A DNA stretch of 64,000 bases from Isochrysis galbana. Its lineage: Eukaryota > Haptophyta > Isochrysidales > Isochrysidaceae. A model generated the notes under the pieces. It was not told the origin of the DNA. It saw only the letters and a list, made by a program, of their open reading frames with translations, and ran no database searches. The stretch spans positions 3,599,035 through 3,663,034 of the forward strand of contig CM030941.1 in NCBI GenBank assembly GCA_018136815.1, given 5' to 3'. Every line of letters starts with the position of its first letter. Positions within the stretch are counted from its first letter, which is position 1. The position numbers and the translations under genes were made by a program. Positions 21,001 through 30,733 of this stretch are shown one piece after another.

Positions 21001-21876
21001 TCGTAGGAGTTGGCTAGGAGTTGCTAACCATACTTCGTATATGATGCGAAAACAAAACAGTTGTTAAAAAGCTACCGGTTATGGAAAATTACATTATTAA
21101 ACAACGCCTCATCGGCGTCCGCGTGGTCCTTTTCGACGGAACGCGACCTAAATGCAACAAAGAACATCAAAGCAACCCAAAAGGCCTGCCCTAAACACGC
21201 ATCCAAAACCGGGACCGTGGTAGTGTAGTAGTGTACCAGGGCCACACCCCCGACCGACAGCCCAAAGACAAAGGAAAGAGGGGGGGAAGGGGAAGGCGAG
21301 GAAGCGGAGGGACGGGAGAGAAAGAAGGGCGATGGCGGACGGGAAGTAGAATACTGGTCTTGTGATAGGTGTAGTAGCCCTGAATCTTCAGATTTTGGGG
21401 GGGGGTATTTGCCAAGAAAACAACCAAACTTGAGGTCGCGAGGTCGCAACCTCTCAATCTCTCAGTGGCCCCAGCGCGCGTTGGTCTTTCTTTCGCCGTA
21501 GCCCGTAGCCCTTCCTCCTTCTCTTGCTTTCCCTCCACTCCGTTCCTCGTTCCACGCCCTCCGCCCGTTAATTTCTAATTTCACATGCCCGCTCGTTTAT
21601 CCCCTCCTCTTCCCGACGAGCCCTTCCCGGTCTCCCCGGAGGACACCTACGCCGCGCTAGCTGCCGGTGCGCCGCACGCGAGCGCCGGCCGTCTCAAAAG
21701 ATGAGCCGAGCCTTGCTCCGACAAACGACAAACGTCGCGGCTCTGCCAAGAAAAACGCGCTCTACACAATAGTTACCGCACACCGTCATAGCAGCGTGTC
21801 TCCTGTTTAGATTTTTCTACATGGTAGGCGAACAACACGAGACGATCGTTTCACCATACATGCACATGGACCTTTT
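21001..21876. other. Intergenic, with SINE-like repeat (family 3)
   Basis: At 21030-21060 lies TAACCATACTTCGTATATGA, then GCGAAAACAAAAC. At about 21225-21395 is a family 3 copy: GTACCAGGGCCACACCCCCG, AAAGACAAAGG, a G/A-rich block, GGTGTAGTAGCCCTGAATCT, TCAGATTTT. No gene was recognised. Confidence 0.55.
21225..21395 (+). repeat. SINE-like repeat (family 3) copy
   Basis: Shares order and sequence with the reverse complement of 50305-50475: GTACCAGGGCC, CACCCCCGAC, CAAAGACAAAGGAA, GAGGGGGGAAGG, then TAGGTGT, GTAGCCC, and the TCTTCAGA terminus followed by T. A partial, diverged match lies at 38215-38395. Confidence 0.65.
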
Positions 21877-24022
21877 CTAACGACATTCATATCTGCGTCT
21901 CGAAGCTTCGAGCGCTTTGCGCATCTCCTCGACGCTTTTTCTTTCTGGTGCCTTGGCGCTTTGACCGATGTGACTTGCGGAGGAACCCATCCTTTGTGAT
22001 GGTGAATAAGTGGATGGTGACCGTCGACTAGATTTCATGGCCGCCTCGGGAAGAGCCACAGGCAACGTCGCCACGCCTACGTAACTACTTGACGAGGCCC
22101 AGAACGTCCCTGGCGCCCACATTGGCTGTGAGGTATGCGAGACATGATCGTGCCGTGCGTTTGCTTGAGAGACCGGGGAGACCCCGTGACCATGGCTTCC
22201 AATGGGGGGACGGGTGTGTTCACCTCGTCCACAACACGTATCCTCGCGGATTTTTGCCCCAGCGCTACTAGTTTCATCGGCCCCCCCCTTAAACAGATGC
22301 GTAGTGATTCCGGGTGTAGGCACAAAGCCTGACGTTGAAAGAAGAGCGGCGTGCTTCGCCAGCACCTTATGGCGCGCACCGAGTGCATCGGAGGCATCGT
22401 TTGGTAAAGGGCACGCAGGATCTGAAGAGATTTGACCTTTGCCTGCTGATGTGGCCTCGAAAGTACTCTTCCCATTCGGCATGCAACAAGAGGGCCCAGA
22501 GCTCGATCGTACAGCTCTACCGGTGCGCGATGACCCCCCTCGTGACATTTCGTTGGATTTCCGTAAACATGTACGTTGGGTTTCAGGGCGAAAGCCAGCG
22601 ACGCGAGCGGACGCATGCGGGATTGGTTCCATCACAACCTGGCCACGTGCAGGTGGCCTACGCCCTTCACTATAGTACTTCTGTCGCGGCGTTGGTTCGA
22701 CCATTGCATACGTGTCTGGAAATACCGGCGGTGCATTGTGAGAGCACATAGAATCACGGATTTTGGTGAAGGAGCGGTGGAGATCATCGACTTCTTCTTG
22801 TGCTTCGATCTCATCTGCCAAAATGGAGTCCTCAACTCCAACACCGCTATGGAGTTCCATGGAGCTGTGCGAGCTCTTGCATTCTATCTCGTCACCGTCA
22901 GGCTCAGATACTATCCTCACACTGCTAAGGAGCCGCAGTGCAGCCTCCTCGTCGTGCACAGTTGGAGTGCTCGTCGCGATATCCCATGGCGAGGAGCAAG
23001 ACGCCACAGGAGGGCCACTTCCATGATCACCTATGCCATTCACTCCCATGCACCTTCTGCTTGGCTTATCTGGGGTTGTCCTTATGGATGGAGCAGAATC
23101 AGTACGCTTTTCGCAATCTCTGTCCCCGCAAGCGGTTGTGATTGTAGGTCCAGGCCCATCAGTATCTCTCCTCTCACCGTCATGAATTTCTGCATACGCC
23201 TGCACAACATCAGGATTGGACGCCATCTCAAGCAGCCGACGCACGTCCGTCTCCGCGATCGTCTCCTCGATGACAGTCTTGAGCGATGAGAATTGACTGC
23301 ATATGGGGTTCCGTGGGCCGGGCTATCAACTCACACATCACTTAATCACTGGCATTAAGTGACGCGGTGCTGTACTCCGCTGCCATGTCGCTCAGTCAGG
23401 TGCAGCGCAAGCTTGAGCGTAATTGCCAGTGCGGGGCATTGGGATGGCTGGCGGCGCACGTGGAAAGCGACTGCAGCTCATCGTCCGGCTCCATCGCACA
23501 AGTGGGAGCCCGATCAAAGATCGGGGGCACCGCCCCAAATGGAGCAGGGGCGGCCTCGAGCAGCTTACCAGAGCTGCGTGTAGCCTCACAGCAGTTGCGG
23601 AGCACTCCGATCGGGTCGTGTGTTGCGATTGAAGCGGGCCGGTTGGAGCCATTGAGGAGGGTCATATATCGCAGCAGTGGGGTGCGGTCCACCAGTGTCG
23701 TCGTGCGCCTCGGCTGCCCGAGCGTTACCTGCATCTTGCTCGCCTGCGCCGCGCCCCGTCGGGCGCGCCGAGCCGATCGTGAACAGCCGCAGCTCCGGTC
23801 CGTCTCCGTCTGGATGGTGGTGTGTTTGAACGGGAGTCCGGAACGGAGAGGAGACGAGTGGCTCACGTTCATGCAGTTTTCACACTCGTAGTCCTCGCGA
23901 GTGAGTAATGGAGTAATGGTGTTCTGAATCATCTCCTGTGTGATCACTCGGCCTGGTTTTCTTTTTGTCCGGATGACGGATGACACTTGTGGCTTGCTCG
24001 GGAGTCGGGACAAGATTGACAA
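21877..24022 (-). CDS. Unrecognised multi-exon gene, Ser/Arg-rich protein
   Basis: The main exon is probably 23296-21877 on the minus strand, starting after a CAG acceptor and open for 473 codons. It begins SQFSSLKTVIEETIAETDVR, then LLEMASNPDVVQAYAEIHD, continues as a low-complexity Ser/Pro/Arg-rich region, and ends SVEEMRKALEASRRRYECR. Upstream, a plausible coding stretch (about 24022-23879) contains PGRVITQEMIQNTITPLLT, REDYECENCMN and a GTGAGC donor. A small exon-like piece, TETDRSCGCSRSARR, lies near 23.8 kb. The joining exon phases could not be resolved, so the span is approximate. No family was identified. The Cys pairs ECENC and CGC could belong to a small zinc site. Confidence 0.4.
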
Positions 24023-24841
24023 CTTTCTGCGGAGTTAATTGTGATGGTGTGCTAGACAATTTTACCCGAGAACAGAGAACAGGTCCGTAACAACAACAAC
24101 AACAACAACAACAAAGTTCAAATTCATGGAGCGTGCATGGAGTATGCAGCTATGGATCGAGATGGATGGAGTGAGAGTGCGGAATCTTCAGATTTTTTTT
24201 GGATGGAGTGAGAGTGGACATGAACACATATATTACACTAGCTGGGATACATGATACATAAAAGACTAAAGCCTAAAGCCATAATCCATACTCGAAATGG
24301 ACACATGGACATGGATACTGGATACTGGATACATGATGTTACATGTTACATGTTACATGATACATAAATATACAAATATATTGTGATATTGGGCGAGCAC
24401 CCTGGCTGCTGGCTGTTGTGGCTATTCGTATTTTATTTCTAAAAATGTTTCTGAAATTTAAACTCTAAACTCAAACTCGGCTGCTTGCAAGCACTCGACA
24501 TGCATGCGAGCACCCGACACCGACACTTGGCGTAGAGAGGAGAGAGGTGAGTGTAGGTGCATGTATGAAAGCACACATCTCTGTGCCACATGTGAGGCGG
24601 ACATTAGAGAAAGGTATGAGTAGCGTTGTAGCGTTGGGGTGATGGGTGATGGGGCGGTGGGTTGTTGTCATGTTGTCATTGTAGTTGTGACGGCCCTCGC
24701 CTAAAGCCTAAAGCTAGCGGTTGGCGGATGGCGACTTGCTCTCTTTACGCGGTCAAATCCTTAGCCCCTGCCCCCCCGCGCGCGCGCCATCGGCCCGACG
24801 CGCCCCCCAGCGCACGCAGCTGCCCCTCCCCCGCCAGCACG
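24023..24841. other. Intergenic, microsatellites and a micro-insertion
   Basis: Holds an (AAC)n tract at about 24088-24114, a 21-bp family 3 insertion with target-site duplication (24164-24216), and short ATGGATACTGGATACTGG and ATGTTACATGTTACATG tandem repeats at 24290-24370. No gene was seen. Confidence 0.55.
24164..24216 (+). mobile_element. Minimal SINE-like insertion with 16-bp target-site duplication
   Basis: The direct repeat GGATGGAGTGAGAGTG occupies 24164-24179 and 24201-24216 with no mismatch. Between the copies lies CGGAATCTTCAGA followed by eight T (24180-24200). This is the 3' terminus of family 3 seen elsewhere in the window. It looks like an extremely 5'-truncated retroposed copy. 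Confidence 0.7.
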
Positions 24842-26342
24842 ATGAGGCTCAATGCCGACCTGATAGCGCGCTCACCAACCTTCTTTAACGCGCTGAAGGA
24901 CCGCGAGATCGACCTCCGCGGCAACAAGATCGCCATGATTGAGAACCTCGCTGCACTGCAGGTGCGGCAGCACGGCGAGAGGGCAGTGCGCTGTACAACC
25001 GGCGGAGCAGTAGGAGAGTGCTTAGTGGATCAGCCAAATGCATTGCTTGGGACGGCTAGCGAGGGAGCAACGGCTCGTACTCACTGAGTTGTGCGTTGCA
25101 CGCTGAGTTGTACGTTGCACCATCATGTGCTGTCGCTGAGCTGCATTGGGCAGCCGCGCAATGCTGATTGTGGCGCACGATACACTCCCGGCTGCAGAAC
25201 CAGTTCGACTCGATTGACTTGTCAGACAACGAGATACGAAAGCTTGAGTGCATGGCTGTGCTCCCGCGCCTCAAGATGCTTATCCTGAGTAATAACCGCA
25301 TCTCGAGGTGCGACAACCCCACAACTCTCGCCACCGTCTTTTTGCTTGCGCTCAGTCTAGGACTCCATGCTCCTATTTGTGTAGGATAGCGGAACGCCTC
25401 TCCAATTCTTTCCCCAATCTAGAAACCCTTGTCCTGATCAACAACCAACTAGCAACCCTGAAAGATCTGGAGCCAATCTCCTCGCTGCATACGCTGACAA
25501 ACCTCAGCCTCGTTGACAACCCGGTGAGATTTTAGCGCTTGCATGGCTCGCCACATTTCCACCACGTCGGGGTGGTGAATAGTCTCGGCCTTTGGCAGGC
25601 CGATGGTTTGGAATCGGCCACTACTTGTCACGCTCATTTTGAGCACGCGCAACATCCCCCTGCCATGGTTTTATCGACTCGATTAGACCGCCCTTGTATC
25701 TCTCACTATGTTCCCCTCCCGTCTTATCTTATCATGGCTGGTCCTTGGCACCCTTCATAGGTGTCAAAGCAGCCCACGTATCGCGCATTCCTCATCGCGC
25801 GGCTGCCGAAGCTGCATGCGCTCGATTTTCAGAGGGTGACAGAAAAAGAGCGCGCCGCCGCGGAGAGGGAATTCAGCGCTGCCTCCGCCACACCGGCCGC
25901 GGCAGTAGGGGGAGAGACTAGTGGAAGCGGCGCCCGTGCAGCACCAACTGCAGAGCAAATTGCGCTCATCAAACAGGTGAGTGCCAAGCTGGGGTTGTCC
26001 ATTTGCGCGCGGCTGGTTTCAGTTGATTAGACGTGCACGTAGTCTTGTCTGACGAACCCCTAATCCCCCCCCCCCCCCTTTCATCCACACTCCAAGGCCA
26101 TCGCCGACGCCACCAGCTTGGATGAGGTTGCCCGGCTAGAGAAGCTCCTCAAGGCTGCCGACTATGATGCTATTGAGAGGCATCTCGCAGGGTCAGCCGC
26201 TGCAAGCACAAACGGTGGGATTGTGGCAGCTAGTGGGGATGAACCGGGAGCTGAGGCGATGCAGACGGAGGATAGCCAGGGTGCCGCGCCGTCAGATGCG
26301 CCAGCGCAACCTGAGGCTCCACCACAGGACATGGAGACGTGA
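24842..26342 (+). CDS. SNRPA1: U2 small nuclear ribonucleoprotein A' (leucine-rich repeat), five exons
   Basis: Component of the U2 snRNP in the spliceosome; with U2B'' it binds stem-loop IV of U2 snRNA. Exons are 24842-24961, 25198-25307, 25385-25523, 25761-25976 and 26097-26342, all phase-consistent, giving 276 residues. The order matches the family: MRLNADLIARSPTFFNALKD, REIDLRGNKIAMIENL, then NQFDSIDLSDNEIRKLE, LPRLKMLILSNNRISRI, FPNLETLVLINNQLATLKDL, LHTLTNLSLVDNPV, YRAFLIARLPKLHALDFQRV and KERAAAEREF. Near the C-terminus, AIADATSLDEVARLEKLLKA matches the conserved helix of animal U2A'. The last 50 residues are an acidic Ala/Glu/Pro tail longer than usual. Intron 4 contains a long C tract. 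Confidence 0.93.
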
Positions 26343-26639
26343 CCTTGAGTGAATGAGTGAGTGAGAATTGCCGTGGGCACGAGGAGAGGGAGACGCTGGT
26401 GACGGTGCCGGGATCGATGCTAAACGGCCTTCATAGGACCTCGCCCTGATGCACTGCATATTTGCTGCTTTGGGCTCATGTGTGCTGTGCTTTGGGCTTC
26501 TATGTGCTGCGTAGTTGGAGCGTGGTGCACGTGCCAACAGCTGCGGTTGACACATTGCAAACTATCCGTACGCGTATCGGTTCTCTACTTGTTCTCTTTC
26601 CTTGCGCACTTATAACCAAGGACACTTTGATCCGGGGTG

Positions 26640-27090
26640 GGGGATACTAATCTTATGATAGGTCGCCATGCAGGGGGGCCTCGCGCCCCCCTCACTCTCT
26701 CGACTCCCCTCATGGGGGGCGAGAACCATCCAACCCCCTGCGATGCCTTGCCTCTTGGCATGAAGGGGGGACTCACCCAGACTGCCCAGACTCTCCCTGA
26801 GAGTCGGGCACAGATCGCACACCCTGGCCCGCGTTGGCCTGCTTCTCGCTCTGACCAACCCCTCCTCCCCCTGGGCCCCCTTGTTCAGGAGCCCCCAGCC
26901 AGCTCTAGTCGACCGGCAGGGGCTCGAGAGCCAGCGAGGGAGAGGCTGGAGGGGCCAAGGCCATGCCCCAGCCTCACCTGCCCCCTGAGCTGCGCTCCCA
27001 AGCCCCTGCAGGCCTCCTGGGGACCTGAAGAGGGGCCGCAGGCGCGCGCCATGGGCCAGAGCCGCAGGGAAGAGAGGACGCGCCTCTAAC
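26640..27090 (+). repeat. GC-rich palindrome-ended repeat (family 1)
   Basis: Starts ATACTAATCTTATGATAGGT, CGCCATG, followed by GGGGGGCCTCGCGCCCCCC (a self-complementary stem), then CTCATGGGGGGCGAGAACC. The first 240 bp match 41815-42056 and the last 210 bp match 37330-37560 (GGACCTGAAGAGGGGCCGCA, GGCGCGCGCCATGG). Confidence 0.7.
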
Positions 27091-27402
27091 AGCTGTCGCA
27101 TCCGCGATCGACCTTTTTGTTTTAGAAGTCGTCTGCGTTTCTATGTCCCCTCCTTGCAGGCTAGTCACTAGTCACTGCCGCAGGCCGCAGGGTCCTACAT
27201 TCGCCCATTCGCCCTCTTTGCCCTCGCCTCCTTTCTTTGTCGCCTCCCTTGTCGCCTGCTTGCCCCTCACCTGGCTTACCTCCTTGCGTGCTCCTCGCGT
27301 TTTTAGGCTAAGTCGCGCGTTCAGGTATCGCCGGTGCAAGGAACCGCCCCCTTGTGTGACTGTGTGACCCTGATTCCCCCTCAGGTGTTCGTATCGCCCT
27401 GG

Positions 27403-27560
27403 CACCATCCTGGTGACCAGGGCGGCCGAGAGGAGAGAGAGCGACGCCATCTCGCTCGCGCTCTCCTCGGAACAGAACCGGATAAAATTCCTCTTACAAT
27501 TCTCTCACACCACTATCACACGCACATTCACGGTAACACGTAGATAACTAACGTAACGGG
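27403..27560 (+). repeat. Dispersed repeat family 2, reference copy
   Basis: Runs from CACCATCCTGGTGACCAGGG through CTCGGAACAGAACCGGATAA and CACACGCACATTCACGGTAA to TAGATAACTAACGTAACGGG. It is near-identical to 60213-60379. On the opposite strand ATCCGGTTCTGTTCCGAGG resembles a Pol III B box, so a SINE origin is possible but not shown. Confidence 0.7.
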
Positions 27561-27899
27561 AAGGGCGATGTTAGTAGCGAGGAGGAGTCCCAAATTTAGT
27601 CGGTGTGTAGCCCAGAATCTTCAGATGTTGTTTTTTAAACTGGTCTACTCGTAAGAGAAGCAGCGCTGCCCCACTCTCCTGTCCAGCGTGTTCCCGCGCG
27701 TTGCGGCGGCCGAGAGGCCGAGAGGCCCCGCACGGGGAAGAGTCTGTTGGTGGGGGGGACACAATGCGAAGGCGGGAAGGCGCGCGCGTGCGGCCTCGGT
27801 GGCCCACTGGCCTCTCTACTCTCTCCCGTGGGGCTTTCTTCTCTCTTCAGGGGGTGCCCTCGGCAGCTTTCCCTCCGCCCCGCCGAAAGCTGTGTTCAC

Positions 27900-27904
27900 T
27901 CTCC

Positions 27905-27951
<47 letters not shown>
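27900..27951 (+). repeat. (CT)n microsatellite
   Basis: An almost uninterrupted CT dinucleotide run, about 50 bp, lies about 90-140 bp upstream of the FHA/F-box gene start codon. Confidence 0.9.
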
Positions 27952-27956
<5 letters not shown>

Positions 27957-28042
27957 GCTTCCCCCCCTTCCCTCCCTCCCTCCCCTCTCTCTGCGTCTTT
28001 TGCGGCAGGCCCCCTCTCGCAGAAGCAGCAGCAGAGCCAGCG

Positions 28043-29701
28043 ATGAGGAGAGTGGACAAGGCGGAGCGGACGGAGGTAGTGGCGGTGGAGCTTCAGAGCG
28101 ACTGCCCAGACTTCGACGACCTGGTCATCGCCAGCGCTTCCCAGCCTGTCCTCATCGGCCGCAGCCGCAGCGCAACCTACCGGCTGAGCCACCCACAGAT
28201 CTCAGGCACGCAGTGCTCCCTCTCGTTCGTCGACGAGCCGCCCCGACTGCAGCTGCGCGACCTGAGCTCGAATGGGACGTTTGTCGATGGCAAGGAGATT
28301 GGTCGCAACCAGTCCGTCTACCTCTCCCATGGCAACCTCATTACCTTCCTTGTGCCGACCGTAGAGGACCGCGACCTCGACTATGGCGACGAGATCCCAG
28401 CTTTCCACGTGATTGTGAGGAGAGCGCCCAAGCTGGCGCCCATCAGGGCGGAGCTCTCGGCCGCCGAGCGGCTCCATGCGCCTTCAACCAGCTCCGCGGC
28501 TTCCTTCTACAAGCACAACGCGCCCTCTGCCGACGGTATTTCAAGCTACAGACAGACATCGCCCTGTGCGCGCAAGTCGGAGCCGGCGCAAGCTCGGGTG
28601 CTCCGCAAGCGGCCGCAATCGGCGGTGAATATGCCCACACCCTCCATGTCGTCTAGGCGAAGGAGGCTTCAGGTACAGACGGAGCAGACGTCCCGGACAC
28701 GCGACGGCTCAATCGGGCCATGCAGCCTGCTTCTCTCTCTTCCAAGCGATCTGATTTGGCACGTCTTGTCCGCCCTGGACACGCCATCGATGCTCCGTAT
28801 GTCGTGTGTGTGCACGTGGCTTCAGGCCGAGACCGCCAATGCCTATCGCCTGAGTCTGCGCGCGCTGCGCACGCCGCTGACGCTCGAGAGGAGTGCCACC
28901 TTCTTCAGCCGCTTCAGAAAGCTTGGCGAGCTGAGGTTGGTTGGTCCGGTGCTCGCCCGAGATGGTGCGCCAGGAATCCTCTCTGCTCTCCTTCCCGGTC
29001 TGCGCTCGCTCGTGGTGCGCGAGAACGAGCTCACCACAAGGGGATGCGCGGCGCTCGCAAGCGCACTCAATCGAGCGCCCTCGGGCTCGCTTGAGCTGGA
29101 GAAGCTGGACCTGTCCTCGAGCCAGATTGCCCTTCAACCCGAGCTCGACGGTCACACCTTTTCGGACTTGGCAGCTTCCTCCCTCGTAGAGAAGTTAGAT
29201 TGCGTCAAGTCGTCGCTGACATACCTCAGCCTCGCAGACAACAGACTGACCGCCATGGTCGCAGAGGTATTGACCAGTGGAAAGCTTCTGCGAAACTCAT
29301 CGGCGCTCCGGTACCTTGACCTATCCGGGAATTTCCTCGGGAATGAGGGCGTAGGAGAGATAGCCTCGGCACTCACGGAGCCCTGGAGGGGTGGTTTGAC
29401 ACAGTTGCGTCTCGACCGCACATTTGCGGGCGACACCGCAGCAATCCACATCGCAGGAATGCTCGAAGTCAACTCCAGCCTTCTTCAGCTCTCGTTAGCG
29501 TCGAATGATATCCAACATCTAGGCGCTAATGTAATTGCCAACTCGCTCAAGAGCAACGAAAGTCTCGTCGAGCTCGACCTCAGCTACTGCATGTTCCTAA
29601 TGAGGGCCACCCACAACTATACGCAAGAGGACACACAAGCACGACGCCAGCTGCGCGCCCCACATAGGCACAACTTATCCGTCTACTTGTACACAATCTA
29701 G
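28043..29701 (+). CDS. FHA domain / F-box / leucine-rich repeat protein, single exon
   Basis: Predicted substrate adaptor that could bring phosphothreonine-bearing targets to an SCF ubiquitin ligase. The 552 residues contain three modules. An FHA domain at about residues 35-110 has IGRSRS, LSHPQIS and LRDLSSNGTFVDG; the His of the usual S-x-x-H is not obvious. An F-box at about 229-265 reads SLPSDLIWHVLSALDTPSML then RMSCVCTWL. Ribonuclease-inhibitor-type LRRs at about 290-520 include LRSLVVRENELTTRGCAALA, LTYLSLADNRLTA, LRYLDLSGNFLGNEGVGEIA and LLQLSLASNDIQHLGANVIA. The first ATG after the CT tract is taken as start. The last 33 codons come from an 84-bp segment repeated 0.95 kb downstream, so the natural C-terminus may have been replaced. 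The function is inferred from domains only. Confidence 0.8.
   Translation: MRRVDKAERTEVVAVELQSDCPDFDDLVIASASQPVLIGRSRSATYRLSHPQISGTQCSLSFVDEPPRLQLRDLSSNGTFVDGKEIGRNQSVYLSHGNLITFLVPTVEDRDLDYGDEIPAFHVIVRRAPKLAPIRAELSAAERLHAPSTSSAASFYKHNAPSADGISSYRQTSPCARKSEPAQARVLRKRPQSAVNMPTPSMSSRRRRLQVQTEQTSRTRDGSIGPCSLLLSLPSDLIWHVLSALDTPSMLRMSCVCTWLQAETANAYRLSLRALRTPLTLERSATFFSRFRKLGELRLVGPVLARDGAPGILSALLPGLRSLVVRENELTTRGCAALASALNRAPSGSLELEKLDLSSSQIALQPELDGHTFSDLAASSLVEKLDCVKSSLTYLSLADNRLTAMVAEVLTSGKLLRNSSALRYLDLSGNFLGNEGVGEIASALTEPWRGGLTQLRLDRTFAGDTAAIHIAGMLEVNSSLLQLSLASNDIQHLGANVIANSLKSNESLVELDLSYCMFLMRATHNYTQEDTQARRQLRAPHRHNLSVYLYTI
29600..29683 (+). repeat. 84-bp direct repeat, copy 1 (inside the FHA/F-box CDS)
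   Basis: Starts ATGAGGGCCACCCACAACTA and ends CACAACTTATCCGTC. It matches 30548-30631 with only a few differences. It encodes the C-terminal tail of the F-box protein. Confidence 0.85.
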
Positions 29702-30733
29702 TGAGAGTGCGGAAGCTGTCCTATTTGCACCTTTCTATGGAAATTGTACGTCCACTGGCGCTGTGATGTGTGGCGATGAACCAGATTTTCTGGGCGAGGC
29801 ATGGGCAAGAGATGGGTGTGTGCAGATTATCCGCGGGAGATTGCAAGCGCGCGAGCATGTGTGCAGGTGTCTTCTATCTTTTACCGGGAGGCACTTGCTT
29901 CAGCGATGGAACAGCCTTGCGGGGGCGGGGGGATCAAATTGACGGTTAATGCCAAGCACACGGCAAAGGGAAGCAAGCGTGTGCTTTGTGCGGCAATGTG
30001 GAGCGGGCTTGTGTGTGGTCCACCCATCCTTCACGGTGGGGTGCATAAGGTACGACCGTGAGACCTAGCTGCGCTAAGCTATGTATAAGCTAGCACACAT
30101 GCACCTCGCGTCGCGTATGGCCGCTCTGGTGGCTCTTGCGCGCTAGCACGCGCACATATACCATATACCGCTGCAGATACTGGACACTCCGCGGCAGGCC
30201 ATCGCTCGCATGCGACGGCAAGATGCAAGCACTAGAGCTGGGTGCTGGGTGGCATGAAGACCCAAGAGGATGCAAGCCACATGCGTGACTGGCTCAACTC
30301 ATGCATGCGTCACCACATGTTGCACCGCGCATGCTTTGCCACATCTAGCTAGCCATTACTTTTTTTGTTGCAATGAGACCAGTGGAATCTGAGGAATAGG
30401 GCTACTGCTGCCACTACCGTTGCTACTACACAGCATCTAGTCAGAATTCTCGCCCTGCGACAATACCATCACATGTCATGGGCAGCACGCAGTCATCGCT
30501 CCTCGCACCTCGCGACGAGACTCGAAAAGGGAGTCTAGCGATGCGTCATGAGGGCCACCCCCAACTATACGCAAGAGGACACACAAGCACGACGCCAGCT
30601 TCGCGCGCCGCATAGGCACAACTTATCCGTCGTGGAAAGCCCGCACCTCTATAGCTACTCACCAAGTTGAAGGGCTGCTCCTTGGGGAAGGGGATGATGC
30701 CGCCAAACAGAAGCAAGCGCACCAAAGTCGCGT
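29702..30733. other. Intergenic, with copy 2 of the 84-bp repeat
   Basis: No gene was recognised. At 30548-30631 lies the second copy of the 84-bp repeat. A minus-strand stretch at 30659-30725 (MNATLVRLLLFGGIIPFPKE) ends at a GTGAGT donor and could be a first exon, but no partner exon was found. Confidence 0.5.

Larger units (their letters stand above)
26343..28042. other. Intergenic, family 1 and family 2 repeats, then CT microsatellite
   Basis: Family 1 occupies about 26640-27090 and family 2 27403-27560. A family 3 terminus (GTGTAGCCCAGAATCTTCAG) lies at 27605-27624. A (CT)n tract at about 27900-27951 precedes the FHA/F-box gene. Open frames extending through the CT tract (Ser-Leu repeats) are not counted as coding. 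Confidence 0.55.

Noticed and set aside
23396-24022. Single 208-codon exon as a complete gene
   Set aside because: Contains at least two good internal donors (GTGAGC after CENCMN, GTAACG after SKMQ). It is more likely several exons of the gene continuing to 21877.
27701-28042. In-frame N-terminal extension of the FHA/F-box protein through the CT tract
   Set aside because: It would encode Ser-Leu repeats from the microsatellite. The ATG at 28043 directly precedes the folded FHA part, and the upstream frame is composition-driven.
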